64,000 nucleotides of DNA from Streptomyces guryensis (GTDB lineage: Bacteria; Actinomycetota; Actinomycetes; Streptomycetales; Streptomycetaceae), in contig NZ_JAJSBI010000039.1 in assembly GCF_021261325.1 (NCBI RefSeq), forward strand, positions 1 to 64,000. The letters are read 5' to 3'. A model generated the notes under the pieces. The model was given only the letters and a program-made list of their open reading frames with translations. It ran no database searches and was not told where the DNA came from. Positions 16,981 to 25,849 of the stretch are shown here, one piece after another; within the stretch, counting starts at the first letter, position 1; each line of letters begins with the position of its first letter. Position numbers and translations under genes: made by a program.

Positions 16981-19116
16981 TCACACCCCCGGCGTCTGCG
17001 CCCGGCTCACGTCGTAGACCCCGGGTACGTTCCGCATCGCCCGCATCAGCGCGGGCAGGTGGGCCGCGTCCGGAAGTTGGAGTGTGTACGTGTGGCGGAC
17101 GCGCTGCTGGGTCGGGGGTTCGACGGTCGCGGACACGATCTCGGCGCCTTCGAGGGCCATCGCTTCCGTCAGGTCCGCCAGCAGATGGGGGCGGACGAAC
17201 GATTCGGCGAGCAGCGTGACCCGGCACTCGATGGTGTCCCCCCAGCGCACGTCGACTTCCGCGCGCCCCCCGCTCTTCATGCGCTCCACTGCGGCGCACT
17301 CGACGCGGTGGACGGTGACCACACCGCCCCGTACGGCGAAGCCGGTCACCTCGTCGGGCGGTACGGGCGTGCAGCAGCCGGCGAGGCGTACGGTCGCGCC
17401 GGGCTGGTCGACCGTGATGTCGGCGGTGGTGGGGCGGGAAGTCGCTCCCTCGGCGGCGGGCCGGGGAGCGGCCGAGAGCTCCTCGTCGGACTCGTACACC
17501 CGCTCCCGCTCCTCCTCCTGCACCTCCTCGTGCGTCGGGTGCGCCGCGAGCCACCGCTGGATGGCGATACGGGCAGCAGGCGTATGAGCGTGCTCCAGCC
17601 ACTCCCTGGAGGGCTCGGAGGCCGGGTCCTGACCCATGAGGAGCTGGACCGTGTCGCCGTCCCTCAGGACCGTACTCAGCGTCGCCAGGCGGCCGTTGAC
17701 GCGGGCGCCGATGCACGCGTGCGCGTCCTCGCCGTACTGGGCGTATGCGGCGTCGACGCAGGTGGCGCCCTCGGGCAGGCCGAGCGTGCCGCCGTCGGGA
17801 CGGAAGACGGTGATCTCTCGGTCCTGGGCGAGGTCCTCGCGGAGAGTGGACCAGAACGTGTCCGGGTCGGGCGCGGCCTCCTGCCAGTCGAGGAGGCGGG
17901 ACAACCAGCCGGGCCGGGTGGGGTCGACGCGCTCGCCGTCGGCCGGAGCGTGCTCCTCCGGAGGAGGAGCGTAGGGATTGCCGAGCGCGACGACGCCCGC
18001 CTCGGCGGCCTTGTGCATCTGGTGGGTGCGGATGAGGACTTCGGCGACCTGGCCGTCCGCGCGGGCGACCGCGGTGTGCAGGGACTGGTACAGGTTGAAT
18101 TTCGGGACGGCGATGAAGTCCTTGAACTCCGAGACCACGGGTGTCATACAGGTGTGCAGTTCGCCCAGGACGCCGTAGCAGTCCGCGTCCTCGTTCACCA
18201 GCACCAGCAGACGGCCGAAGTCGCAACCGCGCAGCTGGCCGCGCTTGCGGGCGATGCGGTGGACGGAGACGAAGTGCCGCGGCCGGATGACGACTTCGGC
18301 CGGGATGTCGGCGTCGCGCAGCACACCTCGTACCTCGTCGGCGATCTCGGCGAGCGGGTCGTCGGCGCGGGAGGCGTTGTCGACGATCAACTCCCGCGTG
18401 TGCTCGTACTCTTCGGGGTGGAGAATCGCGAAGACCAGGTCCTCCAGTTCGGTCTTCAGCGCCTGGACGCCGAGCCGCTCGGCGAGCGGGATGAGGACGT
18501 CGCGGGTGACCTTGGCGATGCGTGCCTGCTTCTCCGGACGCATGACACCGAGGGTGCGCATGTTGTGCAGCCGGTCGGCGAGTTTGATCGACATCACGCG
18601 GACGTCGCTGCCGGTGGCGACGAGCATCTTGCGGAAGGTCTCGGGCTCCGCGGCGGCGCCGTAGTCGACCTTCTCCAACTTCGTGACGCCGTCGACGAGA
18701 TAGCGGACCTCCGAACCGAACTCCTCGCCGACCTGATCGAGGGTCACATCCGTGTCCTCGACGGTGTCGTGGAGCAGAGAGGCCGTCAAAGTCGTGGTCT
18801 CCGCGCCGAGTTCGGCGAGGATCAGCGTCACGGCGAGCGGGTGCGTGATGTACGGCTCGCCGCTCTTGCGCATCTGGCCGCGGTGCGAGGACTCGGCCAG
18901 CACGTAGGCGCGGCGCAGGGGTTCGAGGTCGGCGCTGGGGTAGTGGGCCCGGTGGGCGTCGACGACATGGCTGATGGCGCTGGGCAGCCGGTCACGGGTG
19001 GCGGGGCCGAGCAGGGCGGCACGGCCGAGGCGGCGCAGGTCGATCCGCGCCCGCCAGCGCGCCGCCGGGCCTGTTACCGGACCTGGGGTCGCGGGATTCG
19101 TGGCCTCCGCACTCAT
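16981..19116 (-). CDS. rshA: RSH family (p)ppGpp hydrolase/synthetase-like protein
   Basis: A 711-aa RelA/SpoT homologue. The HD hydrolase domain is intact: HRGQMRKSGEPYITHP, LLHDTVEDT and LADRLHNMRTL. The synthetase region (about residues 230-350) is divergent, reading RPRHFVSVHRIARK where active synthetases usually show a GRxKxxYSxxxKM pattern, so synthesis may be weak or lost. TGS (REITVFRPDGGTLGLPEGAT) and a C-terminal ACT domain with a GCCTPVPPDEVTGF zinc/hinge segment complete the long-RSH layout. ATG 19116 follows GGAGGT. Its position beside dapF and upstream of the M1 gene fits the second Streptomyces RSH (rshA) rather than relA. The symbol rests on that context. Confidence 0.85.
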   Translation of the reverse strand: MSAEATNPATPGPVTGPAARWRARIDLRRLGRAALLGPATRDRLPSAISHVVDAHRAHYPSADLEPLRRAYVLAESSHRGQMRKSGEPYITHPLAVTLILAELGAETTTLTASLLHDTVEDTDVTLDQVGEEFGSEVRYLVDGVTKLEKVDYGAAAEPETFRKMLVATGSDVRVMSIKLADRLHNMRTLGVMRPEKQARIAKVTRDVLIPLAERLGVQALKTELEDLVFAILHPEEYEHTRELIVDNASRADDPLAEIADEVRGVLRDADIPAEVVIRPRHFVSVHRIARKRGQLRGCDFGRLLVLVNEDADCYGVLGELHTCMTPVVSEFKDFIAVPKFNLYQSLHTAVARADGQVAEVLIRTHQMHKAAEAGVVALGNPYAPPPEEHAPADGERVDPTRPGWLSRLLDWQEAAPDPDTFWSTLREDLAQDREITVFRPDGGTLGLPEGATCVDAAYAQYGEDAHACIGARVNGRLATLSTVLRDGDTVQLLMGQDPASEPSREWLEHAHTPAARIAIQRWLAAHPTHEEVQEEERERVYESDEELSAAPRPAAEGATSRPTTADITVDQPGATVRLAGCCTPVPPDEVTGFAVRGGVVTVHRVECAAVERMKSGGRAEVDVRWGDTIECRVTLLAESFVRPHLLADLTEAMALEGAEIVSATVEPPTQQRVRHTYTLQLPDAAHLPALMRAMRNVPGVYDVSRAQTPGV

Positions 19117-19414
19117 GGGCACCTCCGGCTGCGTGGACCGGCGGACGGGGTGCCCCATGGCGGACACGGCTCAGGGGATGGCAACGGTCCCCCGTCCAGG
19201 CCGGTGCTTGATGCTACCGAGCCCATCACGTGCGGCTGACCGCCTCTCGCCGAGCGTGAAACGGATCACCCATTCGAGCGACGGTCTGCAGGTTTACGGT
19301 TTCGCGCCATGCGACACGAGGCCGCCCATGATTTCGAACGCGCGGTTCTCGCCCCGGAGATACTCCTGTGCGTCCTCCGGCACACAGGCCTCGGATCCCA
19401 AGCCACCGCCCCGT

Positions 19415-20290
19415 TCAGCGAACGAAGGTTTCCAGCCACTCGGGTTCGATTTCGCCCTCCGCGACGATCACTGCGGGGCCGGTCATCTCGATCTCGCCGT
19501 CGGGCTGTTCGGTGATGACCAGGGTCCCGCCGGGCACATCGACGGTGTACGTCGCCGGGTCCCCGGTGACGGCGGGGTCGGCGCCGTCCCGGCGGGCGGC
19601 GGCCACGGCGACGGCGCACGCGCCCGTGCCGCACGAGCGGGTCTCGCCCGCGCCGCGCTCGTGCACACGCAGGGCGACGTGCCGGGGGCCGCGGTCGACC
19701 ACGAACTCCACGTTCACGCCGTCCGGGTAGGCGGAGGCCGGGCTGAACGGCGGTGGTGAGTACAGGGTGCCGGCGTGTGCGAGGTCGTCGACGAACGCGA
19801 CCGCGTGCGGGTTGCCCATGTTCACGTTCCGCGCGGGCCAGCTGCGCTCGCCGACGCTCACCGTGACGTCCCCTTCCGGGAGGCGCGCCCGGCCCATGCC
19901 GACGGTGATGTCACCGTCCTTCGCGATGTGCGCGCTCTTCACGCCCCCGCGCGTGGCCACCGCGAGGTCGCCCTCGCCGACGTATCCGGCGCGCTGGAGG
20001 TAGCGCGCGAACACCCGCACGCCGTTGCCGCACATCTCCGCGATCGAGCCGTCGCCGTTGCGGTAGTCCATGAACCACTCGGCCTCGGCGGCCATGTGCC
20101 GCGCCTCGGGGTGCGCGGCGGACCGCACCACGTGCAGCAGGCCGTCACCGCCGATGCCCGCGCGGCGGTCGCACAGGGCGGCGACGGCGGTCGGGGGCAG
20201 GTCGATGGAGTTCTCGGGGTCCGGCACGATCACGAAGTCGTTCTCCGTGCCGTGACCCTTGAGGAAGGCGATCCGCGTGCGCGTGCTCAT
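19415..20290 (-). CDS. dapF: Diaminopimelate epimerase
   Basis: A 291-aa enzyme that interconverts LL- and meso-diaminopimelate for lysine and peptidoglycan synthesis. Both catalytic cysteines are visible: EMCGNGVRVFARY near residue 95 and SCGTGACAVAVAA near residue 225. The N-terminal KGHGTENDFV motif is also diagnostic. ATG 20290 (MSTRTRIAFLK) is chosen over an upstream start at 20395 that adds non-conserved residues. Its own promoter region, including a shared hairpin repeat, separates it from the upstream membrane-protein gene. Confidence 0.95.
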   Translation of the reverse strand: MSTRTRIAFLKGHGTENDFVIVPDPENSIDLPPTAVAALCDRRAGIGGDGLLHVVRSAAHPEARHMAAEAEWFMDYRNGDGSIAEMCGNGVRVFARYLQRAGYVGEGDLAVATRGGVKSAHIAKDGDITVGMGRARLPEGDVTVSVGERSWPARNVNMGNPHAVAFVDDLAHAGTLYSPPPFSPASAYPDGVNVEFVVDRGPRHVALRVHERGAGETRSCGTGACAVAVAAARRDGADPAVTGDPATYTVDVPGGTLVITEQPDGEIEMTGPAVIVAEGEIEPEWLETFVR

Positions 20291-20401
20291 TCCTCGATCG
20301 TAAGGGACCACCCCGCTGGGAGTGACAGACGGAGGGGTGGTGAGTCCGCTCGGGCCGGTGGGGCGCGCCCACGCGGCGGCGCCGCATGTCGACACAGCCC
20401 C

Positions 20402-20420
20402 GCGCCCCTTTCAGGGGCGC
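20402..20420 (-). terminator. Terminator in a Streptomyces-type interspersed repeat
   Basis: GCGCCCC (20402-20408) pairs with GGGGCGC (20414-20420) one base past the stop of the membrane-protein gene. The following minus-strand sequence (GGGGCGCGGGGCTGTGTCGA, then a GCGGCGCCGCCGCGTGGGCGCG-like continuation to about 20340) resembles a palindromic repeat scattered through Streptomyces genomes. That comparison is from memory. Confidence 0.65.
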
Positions 20421-20421
20421 T

Positions 20422-20925
20422 CTAGCGGAGCCTTGCCACGCGCCACACGGCGAGCACTACAACCGCGGCGACGACCACGACGTATGCCAGGACGACCCGC
20501 CAGTCCGGTCGGCGGCCGGAGCCGCGCTGCGGCAGGCCAGGGCCCGTGTAACCCACCCGGCGGGCGGCCATCATGCCCCAGCCGGCCGCGCAGGAGCAGA
20601 TCAGCAGGCCCAGCATGGCGATGACGGCGCCGCTGTCGCCGAAGTCGAAGGCGAGCGGAAAGGCGAACATCAGGGAGCCGACCGCGGCCAGGGCGACGAT
20701 GGGGGCGAGCTGCCAGATGCGCAGACGGCGCTGCGGGCGCAGCTCGACCTCGACCTCCGGGCCACCGGCGAACAGCTCGTCGGGCTCGGGTCCGTCGTCG
20801 GTCACTCCGCCCTGAGTCTCATCGGGCCCGTCCGGGCTCAGACGGTGCTCGTCCTGCTCCGGTTCACCGCTCTCGACGGTGAGGGGCTCGGTGCCTTGTG
20901 CGGTGTCGCGAGGGCCGGCCTCCAT
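20422..20925 (-). CDS. Conserved actinobacterial membrane protein
   Basis: A 167-aa protein with an acidic, disordered N-terminal third (rich in E, D, G, P). Three hydrophobic segments follow: IVALAAVGSLMFAFPLAF, VIAMLGLLICSCAAGWGMM and VVLAYVVVVAAVVVLAVW, ending in a short basic tail. ATG 20925 is preferred over a TTG at 20943 because a GGGAGGG ribosome binding site fits it. It sits between miaA and dapF. It is probably an integral membrane protein with the acidic segment in the cytoplasm. Function unknown. Confidence 0.7.
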   Translation of the reverse strand: MEAGPRDTAQGTEPLTVESGEPEQDEHRLSPDGPDETQGGVTDDGPEPDELFAGGPEVEVELRPQRRLRIWQLAPIVALAAVGSLMFAFPLAFDFGDSGAVIAMLGLLICSCAAGWGMMAARRVGYTGPGLPQRGSGRRPDWRVVLAYVVVVAAVVVLAVWRVARLR

Positions 20926-21033
20926 CGCCACGCGCCCTCCCAACTAGGACTCCACTTGGTCGATCGAAGCTCGATGATGGCACGGCGCCGGAGGCCGGAA
21001 CGGCGGCCGGAGCGTCCCGATGCCATGACGTGA

Positions 21034-21972
21034 TCAGGCTGTGACCGGTCGTTCGACCAACGCCAGCGCCCGCTGCGGAAGTTCTGTGAGATCCGCCGCA
21101 GCCCCGCTCAGCCAGTGCACCCGCGGGTCGCGCCGGAACCAGGAATCCTGGCGGCGCGCGAAGCGCTTGGTGGCGCGCACGGTCTCGGCCCGCGCCTCCG
21201 CGTCGGTGCACCCACCGGCCAGCGCCGCGAGCACCTGCTGGTAGCCGAGCGCGCGGGCCGCCGTACGCCCCTCGCGCAGGCCCTGCGCCTCCAGCGCGCG
21301 CACCTCGTCCACGAGCCCGGCGTCCCACATCCGGTCGACCCGGCGGGCGATGCGCTCGTCGAGTTCGGGGCGGGCCACGTCGACGCCGATCTGGACGGTG
21401 TCGTAGACCGAGTCATGACCGGGGAGGTTGGCGGTGAAGGGCTGACCGGTGATCTCGATCACTTCGAGGGCCCGGACGATACGGCGGCCGTTGCTGGGCA
21501 GGATCGCCTGCGCCGCCTCGGGGTCCGCGGCGGCCAGTCTGGCGTGCAGCGCGCCGGAGCCGCGCAGCGCGAGTTCCTCCTCCAGTCGGGCCCTGACCTC
21601 GGGGTCGGTGCCGGGGAACTCCAGGTTGTCGACCGCGCCGCGGACGTAGAGGCCGGAGCCGCCGACCAGGATCGGCCAGCGGCCTTCGGCGAGCAGGCCG
21701 TCGATCTTGGCGCGAGCGAGCTTCTGGTACTCGGCGACGGAGGCCGTGACCGTCACGTCCCAGATGTCGAGGAGGTGGTGCGGGATACCGCCGCGCTCCT
21801 CGGGCGTCAGTTTGGCGGTGCCGATGTCCATCCCCCGGTAGAGCTGCATGGAGTCGGCGTTGACGACCTCGCCTCCGAGCTGCCGGGCAAGGAAAACGCC
21901 CAGATCAGACTTTCCGGCTGCGGTCGGTCCGACGACGGCGATGACTCGGGGGGCGGGGGGTGCGGTGCTCAC
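21034..21972 (-). CDS. miaA: tRNA dimethylallyltransferase MiaA
   Basis: A 312-aa enzyme that transfers a dimethylallyl group to A37 of tRNAs reading UNN codons, the step before MiaB. The P-loop reads VVGPTAAGKSDLG at residues 10-22. DSMQLYRGMDIGTAKLTPEE (substrate-binding and tRNA contact) and VGGSGLYVRG are also diagnostic, and the C-terminal region has RRQDSWFRRDPRVHW. The start is GTG at 21972 (VSTAPPAPRV); longer frames to 22170 run into unrelated sequence. miaB is 1.6 kb downstream on the same strand, but two rightward genes and an oppositely placed small gene intervene, so the two are not one operon. Confidence 0.95.
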   Translation of the reverse strand: MSTAPPAPRVIAVVGPTAAGKSDLGVFLARQLGGEVVNADSMQLYRGMDIGTAKLTPEERGGIPHHLLDIWDVTVTASVAEYQKLARAKIDGLLAEGRWPILVGGSGLYVRGAVDNLEFPGTDPEVRARLEEELALRGSGALHARLAAADPEAAQAILPSNGRRIVRALEVIEITGQPFTANLPGHDSVYDTVQIGVDVARPELDERIARRVDRMWDAGLVDEVRALEAQGLREGRTAARALGYQQVLAALAGGCTDAEARAETVRATKRFARRQDSWFRRDPRVHWLSGAAADLTELPQRALALVERPVTA

Positions 21973-22154
21973 CGCACCAGTCTCGCAAACCCCGGGGGCA
22001 CTCCTCGAACGAGTTACGTGACGGCACAGGTGCCGGGTCGTTGCCCGTTGCGAGGTTCTCGCCGCCGGTTTCGGGGGGCGGCGACCCGGGCGGCGCAAAC
22101 GGGCGCACCGGACGACGCGGGATTTCACCCGCACAAGTAACGTATGGAGTGGAT

Positions 22155-22424
22155 ATGGGCGTTTTCGCACGACTTCTGCGGAGGTCGAAGGCTACGGAGG
22201 AGGCGTCAACCGCCGAGGCTCAGGCCGACACACCGACGGCCGAGCCCGCGACGGAGGGGGCGGCAGAGGCGAAGGGGTCGGCCTCGGCCGAGGAGCCCAC
22301 CGAGGGCGATCCGGAGGCGACGGAGGCCGCCGAGGCCGCCTCCGGTGAGAGCGTCGAGATCCCCAAGCAGCAGTCCGCCGAGGAGGCGGCCGACCGCGAC
22401 GCGGGCGAGGACGCCCGCACGTAG
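22155..22424 (+). CDS. Small acidic hypothetical protein
   Basis: An 89-aa protein that starts MGVFARLLRRSK and is otherwise a low-complexity Glu/Ala/Thr/Ser-rich acidic chain, with no TM segment or cysteine. ATG 22155 follows a GGAGTGG ribosome binding site. It lies 63 bp ahead of the antitoxin-like gene on the same strand and diverges from miaA, so the two small genes are probably co-transcribed. Its basic head and acidic, probably disordered tail are typical of small conserved Streptomyces proteins found at this location. Function unknown. Confidence 0.65.
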   Translation: MGVFARLLRRSKATEEASTAEAQADTPTAEPATEGAAEAKGSASAEEPTEGDPEATEAAEAASGESVEIPKQQSAEEAADRDAGEDART

Positions 22425-22487
22425 CCGCCGCGTGCGCGAGTGAGCCGAAGGGGCGTGCCGAGCCCCGGGAACAACGGAAGGTGGACC

Positions 22488-22757
22488 ATGGGTCTCCTGA
22501 ACAACCTGAAAGCCAAGCTCAACCCGGCCAAGGACAAGGTCTCCGGCCTCGCGCAGCAGCACGGGGACAGGATCACGCACGGTCTCGACAAGGCCGCGAA
22601 GGTCGTCGACGAGAAGACCAAGGGCAAGTACAGCGACAAGATCCACACCGGGACCGGCAAGGCCAAGGGCGCCATGGACCGACTCGCGCACAAGGACGGC
22701 ACGGGGACGGCCGGGGGCACGACCGCACCGCCAAGTTCCACGCCGCCTGCTTCCTGA
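22488..22757 (+). CDS. MT0933-like antitoxin family protein
   Basis: An 89-aa protein with the signature MGLLNNLKAKLNPAKDKVSG, a LAQQHGDRITHGLDKAAKVV helix and a VDEKTKGKYSDKI segment. This order defines the MT0933 antitoxin-like family, widespread in actinobacteria. The toxin partner named for the mycobacterial relative is not visible next to it, so an antitoxin role here is only the family label. The C-terminus is a G/T/P-rich tail. The start is ATG 22488 after GGAAGGTGG. Convergent with the dioxygenase-like gene. Confidence 0.75.
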   Translation: MGLLNNLKAKLNPAKDKVSGLAQQHGDRITHGLDKAAKVVDEKTKGKYSDKIHTGTGKAKGAMDRLAHKDGTGTAGGTTAPPSSTPPAS

Positions 22758-22827
22758 ACGGCACGGCACACCGGCGGACGGCCGCGGGGCCCGAGGGCTC
22801 CCGGCCGTCCGCCGTTTACCGGCGCCT

Positions 22828-23565
22828 CTACGACCAGGTCGCGACCATGTACCCCACGCCGTACGGCGCGTCCTCATACAGCAGTGCGCCTGCGAGGCTC
22901 ATGCCCTCGGCCGCGCCCGCAAGGACCTGCCAGGGTGCTCGGCCCGATGCCTTCAGCTCGGACGCCAACTCGGTGTCCAGAGCCTTGAGGGCCGCCACGT
23001 CCGCCGCTCCCAGCGCCCGCGCGACCTCCGCGTCGAAGGGTGCCGCGCGCTCGTCGAGGTAACCGGGGGCCTTGAGCGTGCGGCAGGCACTGGCGTCGCC
23101 CATGACCAGCAGCGCCACCCGCTCGGCCCCGGCGGCGATTTCCCTTCCGACTTGAATACACCGCTCGGATGCCAGAGGTTCCCCCACGCCGAGTCCCTCG
23201 ATCGGGGCGTCGGACCAACCAGTGCGCTCCAGCAGCCACGCGGCCACTGCCAGCGAGGGCGGAAGCGACCGCTCCGACGCCGCCGGGGCCCGGTCTTCGG
23301 GCGCGACGGCCTCGGCCCGGCCGAGCCGTACGTCCATGTCGACGCCGAAACCACGGAAGGAGCCCCGCGTGCCTTCCGGATACACGCCTCGGCCACTCTG
23401 CTCCGCGGGTCCGACCACGACGAGCCGGTCGGGGCGGGCGGCCGCGAGCACACCGAGCGCGTCCGTGCAGGCGGCACGCGCGGCGTCCAGTTCGGCGGCG
23501 GCACCCGCGGCGACCTCGGGCACGAGCAGCGGCGGGCAGGGGCATACGGCGGCGACGACAAGCAT
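22828..23565 (-). CDS. Class III extradiol dioxygenase-like protein
   Basis: A 245-aa protein of the LigB-like (class III extradiol ring-cleavage dioxygenase, subunit B) fold. It has an N-terminal CPCPPLLVPEV segment, an RPDRLVVVGPAEQ strand, then AERVALLVMGDASACR and a C-terminal APYGVGYMVATW. The metal-binding His pair of true LigB proteins is not conserved: the N-terminal motif reads CPCPPLL where a His is expected. A catalytic role is therefore doubtful. The gene lies 54 bp downstream of miaB on the same strand and may be co-transcribed with it. Substrate unknown. Confidence 0.7.
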   Translation of the reverse strand: MLVVAAVCPCPPLLVPEVAAGAAAELDAARAACTDALGVLAAARPDRLVVVGPAEQSGRGVYPEGTRGSFRGFGVDMDVRLGRAEAVAPEDRAPAASERSLPPSLAVAAWLLERTGWSDAPIEGLGVGEPLASERCIQVGREIAAGAERVALLVMGDASACRTLKAPGYLDERAAPFDAEVARALGAADVAALKALDTELASELKASGRAPWQVLAGAAEGMSLAGALLYEDAPYGVGYMVATWS

Positions 23566-23619
23566 GATCGGCAGGGTAACCCCGCCGACTGCCGGCGGAC
23601 ACCGCGCCGGGTGGACAGG

Positions 23620-25137
23620 TCAGTCGCAGCCGCAGCCGCTTCCCGTCGCGACCGGCAGCGGCTCGGGCACGCCGATCTTCGGCAGGCCCAGCAGGACGCC
23701 CGACGGCTTCGCCGCCTCGGCCGCGTTGCGCTTCTCCCAGGCGTCCCCCGCGCGCGTGCGGCGCACGTCGAGGACGGCGCCCTCGGCGAGGAGGTGGTGC
23801 GGGGCCGCGTACGTTATCTCGACCGTGACCACGTCGCCGGGACGCACCTCCTGCCCGGGCTTGGTGAAGTGGACCAGGCGGTTGTCGGGGGCGCGGCCGG
23901 AGAGGCGGTGGGTGGCGCCGTCCTTGCGGCCCTCGCCCTCGGCGACCATCAGCTCCAGGGTGCGGCCGACCTGCTTCTTGTTCTCCTCCCAGGAGATCTC
24001 CTCCTGGAGGGCGACGAGACGCTCGTACCGCGCCTGGACGACCTCCTTCGGGATCTGGTTCTCCATGGTCGCGGCCGGGGTGCCGGGGCGCTTGGAGTAC
24101 TGGAAGGTGAAGGCCTGCGCGAACCGCGCCTCACGGACGGCGTGCAGGGTCTGCTCGAAATCCTCCTCGGTCTCACCCGGGAAGCCCACGATGATGTCGG
24201 TGGTGATCGCGGCGTGCGGGATGGCGGCCCGCACCTTCTCGATGATCCCGAGGTAGCGCTCCTGCCGGTACGAGCGGCGCATCGCCTTCAGGACCGTGTC
24301 CGAGCCGGACTGCATCGGCATGTGCAGCTGGGGCATCACGTTCGGCGTCTCCGCCATCGCCGCGATCACGTCGTCCGTGAAGTCGCGCGGGTGCGGGGAG
24401 GTGAAGCGGACGCGCTCCAGGCCCTCGATCCTTCCGCAGGCGCGCAGCAGCTTGCTGAATGCCTCACGGTCACCGATGTCGGAGCCGTACGCGTTGACGT
24501 TCTGTCCGAGCAGCGTGATCTCGGAGACGCCCTCGGCGACCAGAGCCTCGATCTCGGCGAGGATGTCGCCGGTACGACGGTCCTTCTCCTTGCCGCGCAG
24601 GGCCGGGACGATGCAGAAGGTGCAGGTGTTGTTGCAGCCGACGGAGATCGACACCCACGCCGCGTACGCGCTCTCACGCCGCGTCGGCAGGGTGGAGGGG
24701 AACGCCTCCAGGGACTCGGCGATCTCGACCTGGGCCTCTTCCTGCACGCGCGCGCGTTCCAACAGGACCGGCAGCTTGCCGATGTTGTGCGTGCCGAAGA
24801 CGACGTCCACCCAGGGCGCCTTCTTCACGATGGTGTCCTGGTCCTTCTGCGCGAGACAGCCGCCGACCGCGATCTGCATCCCGGGGCGCTTCGTCTTCAT
24901 CGGGGCGAGGCGGCCGAGGTTGCCGTACAGCCGGTTGTCGGCGTTCTCGCGCACCGCGCAGGTGTTGAAGACGACGACGTCCGCGTCCCCGTCCGACCCC
25001 TCGGGCGCACGCACGTACCCGGCCTCTTCGAGCAGCCCTGACAGTCGCTCGGAATCGTGGACGTTCATCTGGCACCCGTAGGTGCGCACTTCGTAGGTCT
25101 TCTCGCCCACTGCCTGGCTCCGGTCGATGCTGCTCAT
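23620..25137 (-). CDS. miaB: tRNA methylthiotransferase MiaB
   Basis: A 505-aa radical-SAM enzyme that adds the methylthio group to i6A37 of tRNA, after MiaA. The N-terminal MTTase domain carries cysteines in [15 protein letters not shown] and VGGCLAQ for one [4Fe-4S] cluster. The radical-SAM motif is CNNTCTFC near residue 177. A TRAM domain ([15 protein letters not shown]) lies at the C-terminus. The extreme C-terminus has GSGCGCD, a small cysteine cluster seen in actinobacterial members. The start is at 25137. It faces the two-component system across a short gap on the same strand. Confidence 0.95.
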   Translation of the reverse strand: MSSIDRSQAVGEKTYEVRTYGCQMNVHDSERLSGLLEEAGYVRAPEGSDGDADVVVFNTCAVRENADNRLYGNLGRLAPMKTKRPGMQIAVGGCLAQKDQDTIVKKAPWVDVVFGTHNIGKLPVLLERARVQEEAQVEIAESLEAFPSTLPTRRESAYAAWVSISVGCNNTCTFCIVPALRGKEKDRRTGDILAEIEALVAEGVSEITLLGQNVNAYGSDIGDREAFSKLLRACGRIEGLERVRFTSPHPRDFTDDVIAAMAETPNVMPQLHMPMQSGSDTVLKAMRRSYRQERYLGIIEKVRAAIPHAAITTDIIVGFPGETEEDFEQTLHAVREARFAQAFTFQYSKRPGTPAATMENQIPKEVVQARYERLVALQEEISWEENKKQVGRTLELMVAEGEGRKDGATHRLSGRAPDNRLVHFTKPGQEVRPGDVVTVEITYAAPHHLLAEGAVLDVRRTRAGDAWEKRNAAEAAKPSGVLLGLPKIGVPEPLPVATGSGCGCD

Positions 25138-25195
25138 GTGACAAGGGTAGGCGGTGCCGGAAGTGTCTCCGGTCGCCCTGTGGACAACCTGGGGT

Positions 25196-25849
25196 TCACG
25201 GCTCGATGAGGCCCGCGCGGATCGCGTAGCGGGTGAGTTCGAGGCGGTCGCGCATGCCCAGCTTGTGCAGCAGGTTCGCGCGGTGACGCTCGACCGTCTT
25301 CGCGCTGATGAAGAGCAGTTCGCCGATCTCCTTCGAGGTGTGGCCCTCGGCGACCAGCTTGAGGATTTCCTCCTCGCGCTCGGTGACCGGCCGCGCGGGC
25401 AGGTCGACGCCCCGGTGCAGGTGGTCCAGGTAGGAACGGACGAGAGCCCGCTCGGCCCCCGGGTACACGAACGGCTCGTCGCGCACGGCCGCCCGGCATG
25501 CCCCCACCAGATCGCGGTCGGCGGCCGACTTGAGGACGTAGCCGCTGGCTCCGGCCTTGAGGGCCTCGAAGAAGTACTGCTCGTTGTCGTACATGGTGAG
25601 CACGAGGATGCGCAGGTCGGGCAGGCGACGGGAGAGTTCGCGGGCCGCCTGGAGGCCCGTCATACGGGGCATGGCGATGTCCAGTACGGCCAGATCGACG
25701 TCACGCGCGCGTGCCAGCCCCACCGCTTCCGCGCCGTCCCCGGCCTCGGCGACCACGGTCAGATCGGGCTCGCCGTCCAGGATGAGCCGCACGCCCTGGC
25801 GTACGAGCGCGTGGTCGTCTGCGAGCAGCACGCGCGCGGGGGATGCCAT
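25196..25849 (-). CDS. NarL/LuxR-type response regulator
   Basis: A 217-aa regulator. The receiver domain has the acidic pair in [12 protein letters not shown], phosphoacceptor Asp in [11 protein letters not shown] near residue 54, and the conserved Lys in GYVLKSAA. The C-terminal LuxR helix-turn-helix reads [20 protein letters not shown] and [13 protein letters not shown]. Its start codon overlaps the stop of the sensor kinase gene (ATGA at 25849), so the two are translationally coupled. Phosphorylated by the neighbouring kinase, it probably binds DNA as a dimer. Target genes unknown. Confidence 0.95.
   Translation of the reverse strand: MASPARVLLADDHALVRQGVRLILDGEPDLTVVAEAGDGAEAVGLARARDVDLAVLDIAMPRMTGLQAARELSRRLPDLRILVLTMYDNEQYFFEALKAGASGYVLKSAADRDLVGACRAAVRDEPFVYPGAERALVRSYLDHLHRGVDLPARPVTEREEEILKLVAEGHTSKEIGELLFISAKTVERHRANLLHKLGMRDRLELTRYAIRAGLIEP

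Noticed and set aside
14767-19239. A 1490-codon plus-strand open frame
   Set aside because: It is antisense to hflX, the M1 peptidase and the RSH gene, all with clear motifs. High GC leaves long open shadows in such genes.
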